Positions 17,311-27,723 of a stretch of DNA of 64,000 nt are shown in pieces. Below the pieces are notes generated by a model. It was not told where the DNA came from, did no database searches, and saw only the letters and a program-made list of their open reading frames with translations. This DNA comes from Phenylobacterium immobile (ATCC 35973). Lineage in GTDB: Bacteria; Pseudomonadota; Alphaproteobacteria; Caulobacterales; Caulobacteraceae. Both the position numbers and the translations under genes were made by a program. Where the stretch lies: NCBI RefSeq assembly GCF_001375595.1, contig NZ_CVJQ01000001.1, positions 2,755,001 to 2,819,000 of the forward strand, in the 5' to 3' direction. Position 1 is the first letter of the stretch. Each line of letters opens with the position of its first letter.

Positions 17311-19929
17311 ATGCGCACAGACGTCCCCCAGCCGATCCGCCTCTCAGACTACGCCCCTCCGGCTTTCCTGATCGACGAAGTTCACCTGACCTTCCTCCTC
17401 GCGCCTAACGCGACCCGCGTGAAGGCCACGCTGTCGGTTCGCCGCAACGGCGATCATGGCGACCCCCTGAAGTTCAACGGCGAGCGCCTGACTTTTATTT
17501 CCGCCGCCATTGATGGCCAGACCCTGGGCGCCGACGCCTACGTGGTCGACGATGAGTGGCTGACGATCGCCAACGCGCCCGACGCCTTCACCCTGGAGAC
17601 CGAGGTCGAGATCGACCCCGAGGGCAACAAGGCGCTCGAAGGCCTCTACATGTCCGGCGGCCGCTTCTGCACTCAGTGCGAGGCCGAAGGCTTCCGCAAG
17701 ATCACCTACTGGCCCGACCGGCCCGACGTGCTGTCGCGCTACACGGTCCGCATCGAGGCGGACAGGGCCTTCCACCACCTGTTGTCCAACGGCAATCTGA
17801 TGGAATCGGGCGAGCTCGCTGGTGGCCGCCACTATGCGGTTTGGAACGACCCCTTCCCCAAGCCATGCTACCTCTTCGCCCTCGTCGCCGGCGAGCTCGA
17901 CGTGCTGGAGGACAGCCTTGTCACCATGAGCGGCCGCACGGTCGCTCTGAAGATCTATGTCGATCCCGGCATGGCCGACCGCGCCGCCTACGCCATGGAC
18001 TCGCTGAAGCGCGCGATGAAGTGGGACGAGGAGGTGTTCAGCGCCGAATACGACCTCGACCTCTTCATGATCGTCGCGGTGCGCGACTTCAACTTCGGGG
18101 CGATGGAGAACAAGGGGTTGAACATCTTCAACTCCTCCCTCCTGTTGGCGGACCCGGCGACCGCCACGGACGCCGACTATGAGCGTATCGAAAGCGTCGT
18201 CGCCCACGAGTATTTCCACAATTGGACCGGCGACCGCATCACCTGCCGCGACTGGTTCCAGCTGTGCCTCAAGGAGGGCCTAACCGTCTTCCGTGACCAG
18301 AGCTTCTCTGCCGATATGCGCGGCGAGGCGGTCCAGCGGATCAAGGACGTGAAGGCTTTGCGCGCCCGGCAATTCGCCGAGGACCAGGGCCCGCTCGCCC
18401 ATCCCGTGCGGCCGTCGAGCTATCTGAAGATCGACAATTTCTACACAGCGACCATTTACGAGAAGGGCGCGGAGGTCATCCGCATGCTGAAGACCCTCCT
18501 AGGCGCCGAGACCTTCCGTGCGGGCATGGAGCTCTATTTCGAGCGTTGGGACGGCCACGCGACGACGGTCGAGGAGTTCATCCGCTGCTTCGCCGACGCC
18601 TCAGCTCAGGATCTCTCCGCCTTCTTCGCCTGGTACGAACAAGCCGGCACGCCGACGGTGACGCTCGACAGCCATTATAATGGAACCGCTAAGACCCTGA
18701 CCCTTGACCTGACCCAATCGACCCCGGCCACGCCAGGTCAGCCGAACAAGAAGCCCCTGCCCGTCCCGGTCACCGTCGGCCTCCTGGACCAGGATGGCCG
18801 CACCCTGGCGTTCGCCCGCGATGGCCAGGCGGCCGACGAGACCGTCGTCGTCCTCGACCAGGCGAAGACGCGGGTGACCCTGACCGGCGTCGACCGGCCG
18901 CCGGTGATCTCCGCGCTGCGCCGCTTCTCGGCGCCCGTGATGCTGAAGACCGACGCCGAGCCTAAGGACCTTTACGTCCTGCTCGCCGGCGATCCGGATC
19001 TCTTCAACCGCTGGGAGGCTGGCCAGACCCTGGCGCGCGCCCTGATCCTCAGCCGCGCCGCCGGCCATCCCGACGATGTCGGCGAAGAGCGCTACGCCGA
19101 GGCGATCGGCCGGGGTCTCGACGACCAGGCCGCCGAGCCCGCCTTCAAGGCCCTGATGCTGGCCGCGCCCTCAGAGGGCGACCTCGCGTTGGCCACCCCA
19201 GCGGCTGACCCCAAGGCCATACGGGCCGCCCGCGAGGCGCTTCGCCAGCGCCTGGCGCTTCACCTGGGCGACAACCTCAAGCGGTTGCACCTGGGTCTGC
19301 AGGAGCTGGGCGACTTCTCCGCCGACGCCCAGGCCGCAGGCCGCCGCGCGTTGCGCAACGCTTGCCTGGACCTGCTCGCCGCCAACCCCTCCAGCGAGGT
19401 CGCCGAACTGGCGCTCGGCCACTACCGCGCGGCAGGCAACATGACCGACTCCATGGGTGGCCTCTCGGCCCTCATGCAGATCGGCGGCCAGCCCTTCGAG
19501 GACGCGCTGGATGACTTCTACGCCCGCTGGAAAGACGAGCCGCTGGTGGTCGACAAGTGGTTCGCCATCCAGGCCCGCGATCCGTCGGAAGGCGCGTTGG
19601 GGCGTGTCTTGGGGCTGACCGCCCATCCCGCCTTCGACCTGAAAATCCCCAATCGCATGCGGGCGCTGATCTCGACCTTCGCCAATTTCAACCCCGCCCG
19701 CTTCCACGATGAAACCGGCGCGGGCTATCGCTTCCTGGCCGACCAGATCCTGGCGGTGGACGGATTCAATCCCATGACCGCGGCCAGGCTGGTCGACGCG
19801 CTGGGCAGCTGGCGGCGCTATAGGCCAGCGCTCGGCGACCTGATGCGAGCCGAACTCCAGCGCGTCCACGATACGCCCGGCATCTCCAAGAACGTCTTCG
19901 AGCTGGCGAGCCGGGCGCTGGCGAACTAG
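17311..19929 (+). CDS. pepN: Aminopeptidase N (M1 family zinc metallopeptidase)
   Basis: 872 residues from ATG 17311 (MRTDVPQPIRLSDY); the upstream ATG at 17290 is in a leader. Zinc site HEYFHNWTGDR begins at His299 with Glu322 downstream, and the exopeptidase motif GAMEN is at 263-267. The arrangement matches proteobacterial cytoplasmic PepN, which removes N-terminal residues from peptides. The C-terminal half is the alpha-helical PepN domain. Monocistronic; its stop is 4 bases from the convergent EF-hand gene. Confidence 0.95.
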   Translation: MRTDVPQPIRLSDYAPPAFLIDEVHLTFLLAPNATRVKATLSVRRNGDHGDPLKFNGERLTFISAAIDGQTLGADAYVVDDEWLTIANAPDAFTLETEVEIDPEGNKALEGLYMSGGRFCTQCEAEGFRKITYWPDRPDVLSRYTVRIEADRAFHHLLSNGNLMESGELAGGRHYAVWNDPFPKPCYLFALVAGELDVLEDSLVTMSGRTVALKIYVDPGMADRAAYAMDSLKRAMKWDEEVFSAEYDLDLFMIVAVRDFNFGAMENKGLNIFNSSLLLADPATATDADYERIESVVAHEYFHNWTGDRITCRDWFQLCLKEGLTVFRDQSFSADMRGEAVQRIKDVKALRARQFAEDQGPLAHPVRPSSYLKIDNFYTATIYEKGAEVIRMLKTLLGAETFRAGMELYFERWDGHATTVEEFIRCFADASAQDLSAFFAWYEQAGTPTVTLDSHYNGTAKTLTLDLTQSTPATPGQPNKKPLPVPVTVGLLDQDGRTLAFARDGQAADETVVVLDQAKTRVTLTGVDRPPVISALRRFSAPVMLKTDAEPKDLYVLLAGDPDLFNRWEAGQTLARALILSRAAGHPDDVGEERYAEAIGRGLDDQAAEPAFKALMLAAPSEGDLALATPAADPKAIRAAREALRQRLALHLGDNLKRLHLGLQELGDFSADAQAAGRRALRNACLDLLAANPSSEVAELALGHYRAAGNMTDSMGGLSALMQIGGQPFEDALDDFYARWKDEPLVVDKWFAIQARDPSEGALGRVLGLTAHPAFDLKIPNRMRALISTFANFNPARFHDETGAGYRFLADQILAVDGFNPMTAARLVDALGSWRRYRPALGDLMRAELQRVHDTPGISKNVFELASRALAN

Positions 19930-19933
19930 GCCC

Positions 19934-20338
19934 CTAGCGCGGGCCGCCCGGCCCGCGCATGCCCATCCGGACACTCTCGATCTCGTCACGCGATAGCGCG
20001 CCGTCGTCGTCGGTGTCGGCGCGGCCGAACATGGCGGCGGCGGCGGCATCGGCTTCGGCGCGGATGACGAAGCCGTCCTTGTCAGCGTCAAGCGCGGCGA
20101 AGGCCGCGTCCGCGCCTTGCGGCGCGCGATCCAGCATCATCTGCAGCTCGGCCTTGGAGAGCTTGCCGTCGCTGTCGACGTCCATGCGCTTGAACATGCG
20201 GTCGCCGCGGGAGGCCTGGAATTCCTGAAGGGTGATCTTGCCGTCGCCGTTGGCGTCGAGGCCTGGACCGCGTTGCTGAGCCTCGGCGGCGCCGGCCGCG
20301 GCGAGAAGCGCGAGCGCGCCGAGAATGATGGGTTTCAT
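19934..20338 (-). CDS. Exported EF-hand protein with four calcium-binding loops
   Basis: 134 residues from ATG 20338 (MKPIILGALALLAAAGAAEAQ), a clear signal peptide. Four canonical DxDxDG loops follow: LDANGDGKITLQE, MDVDSDGKLSKAE, LDADKDGFVIRAE and ADTDDDGALSRDE, each ending in Glu at position 12. This is a periplasmic calcium-binding protein of calmodulin-like layout; partner unknown. Its last codons form part of the hairpin at 19937-19958. Confidence 0.88.
   Translation of the reverse strand: MKPIILGALALLAAAGAAEAQQRGPGLDANGDGKITLQEFQASRGDRMFKRMDVDSDGKLSKAELQMMLDRAPQGADAAFAALDADKDGFVIRAEADAAAAAMFGRADTDDDGALSRDEIESVRMGMRGPGGPR
19937..19958. terminator. 10-bp GC hairpin between convergent pepN and EF-hand genes
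   Basis: GCGCGGGCCG (19937-19946) pairs perfectly with CGGCCCGCGC (19949-19958). It spans the stop of the EF-hand gene and begins 8 bases after pepN. No T-run on either side, so termination is inferred from position only. Confidence 0.4.
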
Positions 20339-20434
20339 GCGAATATCCTGGAAGTCTGTCCCTGACACCCTGCATGCACGCGCGTCATGTCTGCCAAATG
20401 GCGCCAAGGTTTCAGCTCCGCCACATGGCGTCTC

Positions 20435-20466
20435 TTGACATAAAGGCATAAGGATTTCTTTATGTC
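20435..20466 (+). promoter_or_regulatory. Predicted promoter/operator of the met operon, leaderless
   Basis: TTGACA (20435-20440), a 17-base spacer and CTTTAT (20458-20463) make a good -35/-10 pair. The predicted transcription start falls on or next to the ATG at 20470, so the mRNA would be leaderless, and there is no ribosome site. A perfect 9-bp inverted repeat, GACATAAAG (20437-20445) and CTTTATGTC (20458-20466), covers both elements. Autoregulation by the ArsR-type protein is the likely reading; ArsR-family regulators of the methionine cycle with CTTTAT-type half sites are known in alphaproteobacteria. Confidence 0.6.
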
Positions 20467-20469
20467 CCT

Positions 20470-21423
20470 ATGTCCCTCGCCTCAAAACAGGTCGTCGATG
20501 CTCTGCGCGCCGCGGGTGAGCCGACGCGCCTGCGAATCCTGGCGCTCCTGGCTCGTGAGGAACTGGCGGTCCTCGAACTCTGCCGCGTCCTCGATCAGAG
20601 CCAGCCGCGGGTGTCTCGGCATCTGAAGCTCCTGGCGGAAGCCGGGCTGGTCGAACGTTTTCCTGATGGAGCCTGGGTATTTTACCGGCTGGTCAGCATG
20701 GGGCAAGCCGCCGAACTGATCAGCGAGGTGCTTAGCCGGCTGGATGCGTCCGATGCTGTCCTCAGCCGCGATTCCGATCGATTGACCGCGGTCCGCGCGG
20801 AACGGGCCACCGAGGCCGGGGAGTATTTCGCCCGCAACGCCGCGCGTTGGGACGAGATCCGCTCGCTCTACGTCTCCGAGGCTGACGTCGAGGCCAAGAT
20901 CCTCGACGCCGCGGGGCCCGGCCCGTTCCGCCGGCTGGTCGACCTGGGCTCGGGCACAGGGCGCATGCTGACCTTGCTTGGGCCGCGTTCGGAGACGGCG
21001 CTGGGGCTCGACCTGTCGCAGCAGATGCTTAATGTCGCGCGTAGCCATGTGGCCGATGCCGGTCTGGCGCGCTGCGAGCTGCGCCACGGCGACATCTTCG
21101 GCACGCGCCTGCCCGACGCCAGCGCCGACCTGGTGGTGATCCACCAGGTGCTGCATTACCTGTCCGACCCGGCCGCCGCCGTAGGCGAGGCCGCCCGCGT
21201 CGTGGCGCCCGGCGGACGGTTGATCATCGTCGACTTCGCGCCCCACCGGCTTGAGTTCCTGCGCGAACAGCACAACCACCGCCGCCTTGGTTTCACCGAG
21301 CTGGAAATGACCCGCTGGCTGGCCGACGCCGGCCTCGCGACCACCGCCGCCCAGGCCCTGCCGTCCGCCGACGGCCAGGGCCTGACGGTGAAGATCTGGA
21401 CCGCCGAAAGGAGCGCGGCATGA
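20470..21423 (+). CDS. ArsR-family regulator fused to SAM-dependent methyltransferase (methionine-cycle regulator)
   Basis: 317 residues. N-terminal winged helix (about 5-90: VDALRAAGEPTRLRILALLA, LCRVLDQSQPRVSRHLKLL) without an obvious metal-binding cysteine pair, then a class-I methyltransferase domain with SAM motif VDLGSGTGRMLTLLG near 157-171 and the ADLVVIHQVLHYLSDP block. Fusions of this kind sit upstream of metF/metH in many alphaproteobacteria and are thought to sense SAM or SAH rather than methylate a substrate. Its ATGA overlap with metF couples their translation. The promoter dyad suggests it represses itself. Confidence 0.88.
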   Translation: MSLASKQVVDALRAAGEPTRLRILALLAREELAVLELCRVLDQSQPRVSRHLKLLAEAGLVERFPDGAWVFYRLVSMGQAAELISEVLSRLDASDAVLSRDSDRLTAVRAERATEAGEYFARNAARWDEIRSLYVSEADVEAKILDAAGPGPFRRLVDLGSGTGRMLTLLGPRSETALGLDLSQQMLNVARSHVADAGLARCELRHGDIFGTRLPDASADLVVIHQVLHYLSDPAAAVGEAARVVAPGGRLIIVDFAPHRLEFLREQHNHRRLGFTELEMTRWLADAGLATTAAQALPSADGQGLTVKIWTAERSAA

Positions 21424-22355
21424 GTACGCCGCTTGCGTTCGATTCATCCGCCAACTCCGCCTTGGGGCCCGTCGCCCGCGCAGGCGTTGGCGGGACACCA
21501 CGCCCGAACGTCTCCTTCGAGTTCTCTCCGCCGAAGACGCCTGAGGCCGAGGAGGACCTTTGGGCGGCGATCGGCAAGCTGGCGCCGCTGAATCCATCCT
21601 TCGTCTCGGTGACCTATGGCGCCGGAGGGTCCACCCGCGACCGCACGCACCGCACGGTGCTGCGGATGCTGACGGATACCGACCTCAGACCCGCCGCGCA
21701 CCTGACCTGCGTCGAGGCCTCCCGGGCTGAGGTCGATGAGGTGGTCCATGACTACTGGGACGCAGGCGTGCGCCACATCGTGGCTCTGCGCGGCGATCCG
21801 CCCGGCAAGATCGGCGGGGTCTATGAGCCCAGGGCCGACGGCTATCGCAACGCGACCGAGCTGACGGCCGGGATCAAGGCCATCGCCCCCTTCGAGGTGA
21901 GCGTCGGCTTCTATCCGCACATCCACCCGGAAAGTCCGTCCCTGGACCACGACATTGACGTGCTGAAGGCCAAGATCGACGCAGGCGCGACCCGGGCGAT
22001 CACCCAGTTCTTCTTCGATCTCGACGGCTTCCTGCGGACCATGGACAAGGTCCGGGCGGCCGGGGTCACCATCCCGATCCTGCCGGGCATCATGCCGGTG
22101 ACCAACTATCGCGGCCTGCAGAAGATGGCCGGGCCGATCGGCATTCCCTTGCCGCAATGGCTGGAGAACCTGTTCGTCGGCCTGGAGAAGGACGCCGAAA
22201 CCCGGCGGCTGATCTCGGCGTCCCTGGCCACCGAGCTCTGCGCCCGGCTGGCCGAGGAAGGCTTCGAAGACTTCCACTTCTACACGCTCAACCGCGCCGA
22301 GCTGGTCTATGCGATCTGCCGCGTGCTGGGCGTTCGCGAGGAGACGCACGCATGA
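21420..22355 (+). CDS. metF: 5,10-methylenetetrahydrofolate reductase
   Basis: 311 residues, FAD-dependent MetF. Marks include VSFEFSPPKTPEAEE at the start, VSVTYGAGGSTRDRT, LRGDPPGKIGG, QFFFDLDGFL and ILPGIMPVTNY. It reduces methylene-THF to methyl-THF, the methyl donor for the MetH pair downstream. It overlaps its neighbours by 4 bases on both sides (ATGA at 21420 and at 22352), so all four genes are probably read as one message. The ATG is about 35 residues before the conserved core, slightly longer than usual. Confidence 0.95.
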   Translation: MSTPLAFDSSANSALGPVARAGVGGTPRPNVSFEFSPPKTPEAEEDLWAAIGKLAPLNPSFVSVTYGAGGSTRDRTHRTVLRMLTDTDLRPAAHLTCVEASRAEVDEVVHDYWDAGVRHIVALRGDPPGKIGGVYEPRADGYRNATELTAGIKAIAPFEVSVGFYPHIHPESPSLDHDIDVLKAKIDAGATRAITQFFFDLDGFLRTMDKVRAAGVTIPILPGIMPVTNYRGLQKMAGPIGIPLPQWLENLFVGLEKDAETRRLISASLATELCARLAEEGFEDFHFYTLNRAELVYAICRVLGVREETHA

Positions 22356-23412
22356 CCCGAGCTGAACGCATCGCGGCCCTGAAGGCGGCCGCCAAGGAAC
22401 GCCTCCTGATCCTCGACGGCTCCTGGGGGGTGATGATCCAGAAGCGCGGCCTGGTCGAAGCCGACTATCGCGGCGAGGTCTACAAGGACATCCGCGGAGA
22501 ACTGCGCGGCGACAACGACGTCCTGTGCGTGACGCGGCCGGACATTATCAGCGACCTGCACGACGCCTATTTCGCCGCCGGCGCCGACATCAGCGAGACC
22601 AACACCTTCTCCGCCACCACCATCGGCCAGGCCGAGTACGGCATGGAGGCGGCGGTGCGCGAGATCAACCTGGCCGGCGCACGGCTGGCGAGGGAATCCG
22701 CCGACCGCTGGACCGCGAAAGAGCCGCACAAGCCGCGGTTCGCCGCCGGCTCGATCGGCCCCCTGCCGGTGATGCTGTCGATGAGCTCGGACGTGAACGA
22801 TCCGGGCGCCCGCAAGGTGACCTTCGACCAGGTCTATGAGGCCTACAAGGAGCAGATCCGCGCCCTGCACGACGGCGGGGTCGACCTGTTCCTGATCGAG
22901 ACGATCACCGACACGCTCAACTGCAAGGCCTGCATCAAGGCGATCCTCGACCTCGTCGACGACGGCTATGAGGAGCTGCCGATCTGGATTTCGGGCACCA
23001 TCACCGATCGCTCGGGCCGGACGCTGTCGGGCCAGACGGTCGAGGCCTTCTGGAACTCGGTGCGCCACGCCAAGCCCTTCGCCATCGGCCTGAACTGCGC
23101 GTTGGGCGCCGACCTGATGCGGCCGCACATCGCCGAGCTGGCGCGGATCGCCGACACCCTGGTCAGCGCCTATCCCAACGCCGGCCTGCCCAACGCCATG
23201 GGCGAGTATGACGAGACGCCGGACCAGACGAGCCACGAGCTGCATGAGTGGGCGCAAAGCGGCCTGGTCAATATCCTGGGCGGCTGCTGCGGCACGACGC
23301 CGGACCACATCCGCCACGTGGCCGACGAGGTGCGGGGCATGACGCCGCGCGCGATCCCCGAGCGGCCGACCGCCATGCGCCTGGCCGGCCTCGAGCCCTT
23401 CGAGATCGCGCA

Positions 23413-23416
<4 letters not shown>
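22352..23416 (+). CDS. metH: Methionine synthase, homocysteine-binding subunit (MetH N-terminal half)
   Basis: 354 residues equal to the first TIM barrel of cobalamin-dependent methionine synthase. The zinc ligands are Cys249 (IGLNCALG) and Cys312/Cys313 (GGCCGTTP), and the opening [13 protein letters not shown] is typical. It activates homocysteine as the thiolate. The start ATG overlaps the metF stop. In E. coli this is part of one 1,227-residue chain; here it ends with its own TGA and the remaining domains follow as a separate gene in another frame, an arrangement known in Caulobacter relatives. Confidence 0.93.
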
Positions 23417-26069
<2,653 letters not shown>

Positions 26070-26073
<4 letters not shown>

Positions 26074-26507
26074 AGCGAGATCCGGCGCGGCTTGCCCTCG
26101 GCGTCCATGCCCAGCATGCCGGCGAGCGCGTCGAGGTCGATGACGACGGCGACGCCCTTTTTCTCGGCGTCGGCCTTGCGTTCAGGTTCGGGCGCCTGGT
26201 CGTAGACCTTGTCGCGGTCAGCGCCAGTGACGATGTGGGCCTTGCCTTCGAACTGCAGGAACACCCGTTGGGCTGGACTGCGGTACATCAAGGCGACCTG
26301 CGGGTTGACCTTGATCGCCTCCATGGTCGCGCCTTCGGCGTTACGGGCCCAGAAGCCGAGTTGGTGCTCGGAGAACACCTGGACGGAGCCGCGGAAGGAC
26401 AGGCGCGGCTTGCCGGTGGCGTCGGCGGTGGCCAGCAACAGCGGATTGCCCGCGGCGCCCGCGCCATTGACGTGCTCGATGATTTCGTCGGTCAGTTCTA
26501 CGGCCAC
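26070..26507 (-). CDS. Pyridoxamine 5'-phosphate oxidase family (FMN-binding split barrel) protein
   Basis: 145 residues from a GTG at 26507 with AGGAG 7 bases upstream. The split-barrel pattern is seen in [41 protein letters not shown] and [12 protein letters not shown]. Such small proteins bind FMN or F420; pathway unknown. Its stop overlaps the metH stop by 4 bases in convergent orientation. Confidence 0.85.
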
Positions 26508-26555
26508 GGGGTTGCTCCTGGAGAGTCCGCTCTCGGCCTAACAAATATCGTGAGT

Positions 26556-26616
26556 CCCCAGGAGGCGACAGGCCACGCCGGCGCGGCCGCACGGCTGCTC
26601 CGCGGCGCGCCTGGGG
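26556..26616. other. Long-armed inverted repeat upstream of the PNPOx-like gene
   Basis: CCCCAGG (26556-26562) and CCTGGGG (26610-26616) enclose 47 GC-rich bases that can fold further. A second small dyad, GAGAG/CTCTC (26521-26534), lies nearer the gene. They fill the 190-bp gap between this gene and the pseudogene at 26697; no promoter could be fixed. Confidence 0.25.
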
Positions 26617-26696
26617 CGCACACGGTTGATCGACAATCTGGCGGTGTAGCGGCGGTTCAGCTTGGGTCCTGACTTTCGTCGGTGATGAGCGGAAAC

Positions 26697-26957
26697 CTAG
26701 GACGGCGTCGGTCTTCGCTCAGGGAAGTCCAGGCTCAGGTGTTCGGGGAGGCCGAACTTCCGGCGCAGCAGGCCGGCCCATTCGGCCACGGAGCGCTGCT
26801 TAAAGCTGTCTGTGATGGCGAATTCTTCGAGGGCGAGTTCGAGGGCGGCCTCGAAGCCCTCGGCATCCTCGCCTTCGCATTCCGAGGGGCGGACGACATG
26901 AGAACAAATATCGAACAGAGAGCGCTATGGGTCAAGCGCCTCGCTATCAGCGCCCAT
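26697..26957 (-). pseudogene. Small acidic protein gene with an internal TAG (about 85 aa)
   Basis: On the minus strand an ATG at 26957 reads MGADSEALDP, then TAG (26925-26927), then continues in the same frame as RSLFDICSHVVRPSECEGE... through FEAALELALEEFAITDSF and VAEWAGLLRRKFGLPEHLSL to a TAG at 26697. The 75-residue downstream part is well formed: acidic, helical, with strong third-position GC. GAG (Glu) to TAG is the simplest cause. Alternatively translation starts after the TAG at a CTG, but no ribosome site is there. Unrecognised family. The neighbour at 27009 is divergent. Confidence 0.6.
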
Positions 26958-27008
26958 GGGGTCCAAGGATAGGCCAGAGGCGCGGGCGGCGCGCTCACAG
27001 GAGCCGAC

Positions 27009-27125
27009 ATGGCCAAGGGTCAGAAGAAGTCCAACAAGGAAGTCCGCAAGCCCAAGGCCGAAAAGCCCAAGACAGAAGTGGTGAAGGTGTCCTCCGTCCT
27101 GCATCCTGAGCACAAGAAGCGGTAG
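27009..27125 (+). CDS. Very small basic protein (38 aa)
   Basis: ATG 27009 to TAG 27125 encodes MAKGQKKSNKEVRKPKAEK followed by PKTEVVKVSSVLHPEHKKR: 38 residues, about a third Lys/Arg. AGGAG lies 7 bases upstream (CAGGAGCCGACATG). Short lysine-rich proteins opening MAKGQKKSNKE or MAKGQ(K/M)RSN are widespread in alphaproteobacteria and are usually unannotated; no function is known. Divergent from the pseudogene at 26697. Confidence 0.65.
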   Translation: MAKGQKKSNKEVRKPKAEKPKTEVVKVSSVLHPEHKKR

Positions 27126-27172
27126 CCGGACGGCGCCAGGACGATGGCGCGGGCCGGATGAGAGCCTTTTCG

Positions 27173-27207
27173 CCGATCAGCGGCGCCGCTTTTGCGGCGG
27201 GGATCGG
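27173..27207. terminator. Hairpin after the 38-aa gene
   Basis: CCGATC (27173-27178) pairs with GATCGG (27202-27207), with inner GCCGC/GCGGC around TTTT. It lies about 50 bases past the stop at 27125. No T-run follows. Confidence 0.35.
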
Positions 27208-27213
27208 AGCAAG

Positions 27214-27260
27214 ACCCTCCTCCGTCGACCTGCGGTCGCCACCTTCTCCCGCAAGGGGCG
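27214..27260. repeat. Possible dispersed intergenic repeat fragment
   Basis: The minus strand reads CGCCCCTTGCGGGAGAAGGT then GGCGACC...GGAGGGTC, the look of a common extragenic repeat of GC-rich alphaproteobacteria. A shorter relative (CCTTCCCGCCCCGCTTGCGG) sits at about 30740. Only pattern memory supports this; genome-wide copy number would decide. Confidence 0.3.
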
Positions 27261-27306
27261 AAGCACGCGCCAGTTTGGGCTCCACCAGGAGAGTGACGTC
27301 CGAGAT

Positions 27307-27672
27307 TTAGACCGGCGGTTCGGTTTCGCCGGGCGGGAACGAGTTCATCGGGCCAGCGGAGGCGCCGGTGGCGGAGCTGGCCGCGGCGCGGTCGCGGGAG
27401 AGGCGAGTGCGCCGGTTCACGCCGGAGCCCGCCGTGGGCTTTGGGTCGGCGGCCGTCGCGGCGGTGTCGGCGGCGACGCCGGTGCGGGCGCGACTTTCGG
27501 CGGCCTGCCAGTCGCGGCTGGCGCGCTGGGCGGGCGAGGCATTCGAATAGGCCTTCAACTGGCTGTAGGGGATAGGCTGCTTCGGGCCGACGGGTTCGGC
27601 CTTGGCGCTCTCGGCCAAGACCGGGGTGCCGATGACGGCGGCGGCCATGAAGGCCAGGGTGGCGGATCTCAT
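27307..27672 (-). CDS. Hypothetical exported protein (121 aa)
   Basis: Starts MRSATLAFMAAAVIGTPVLAESAKAE, a good signal peptide, with GGAGG 6-10 bases before the ATG (27672). The mature part is polar and low in hydrophobics: an N-terminal PKQPIPYSQLKAYSNASPAQRASRDW segment (quoted in part) that may be helical, then an Ala/Thr/Pro-rich disordered tail with Arg clusters. No domain recognised. It lies downstream of glnE-divergent space with its own promoter presumably between 27673 and 27723. Confidence 0.65.
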   Translation of the reverse strand: MRSATLAFMAAAVIGTPVLAESAKAEPVGPKQPIPYSQLKAYSNASPAQRASRDWQAAESRARTGVAADTAATAADPKPTAGSGVNRRTRLSRDRAAASSATGASAGPMNSFPPGETEPPV

Positions 27673-27723
27673 GGGAGGAACTCCTCTTTGAGCCCTCTCA
27701 ACTGACGAACAGCGAACATTGTT

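Noticed and set aside
20462..20472. Upstream ATG at 20462 as regulator start
   Set aside because: It is out of frame with the ArsR domain; ATG 20470 is in frame.
26735..27016. 93-codon minus-strand frame over the small acidic gene
   Set aside because: It is the neighbouring frame of the better sequence with the internal TAG; composition is Ser/Ala/Pro-rich.
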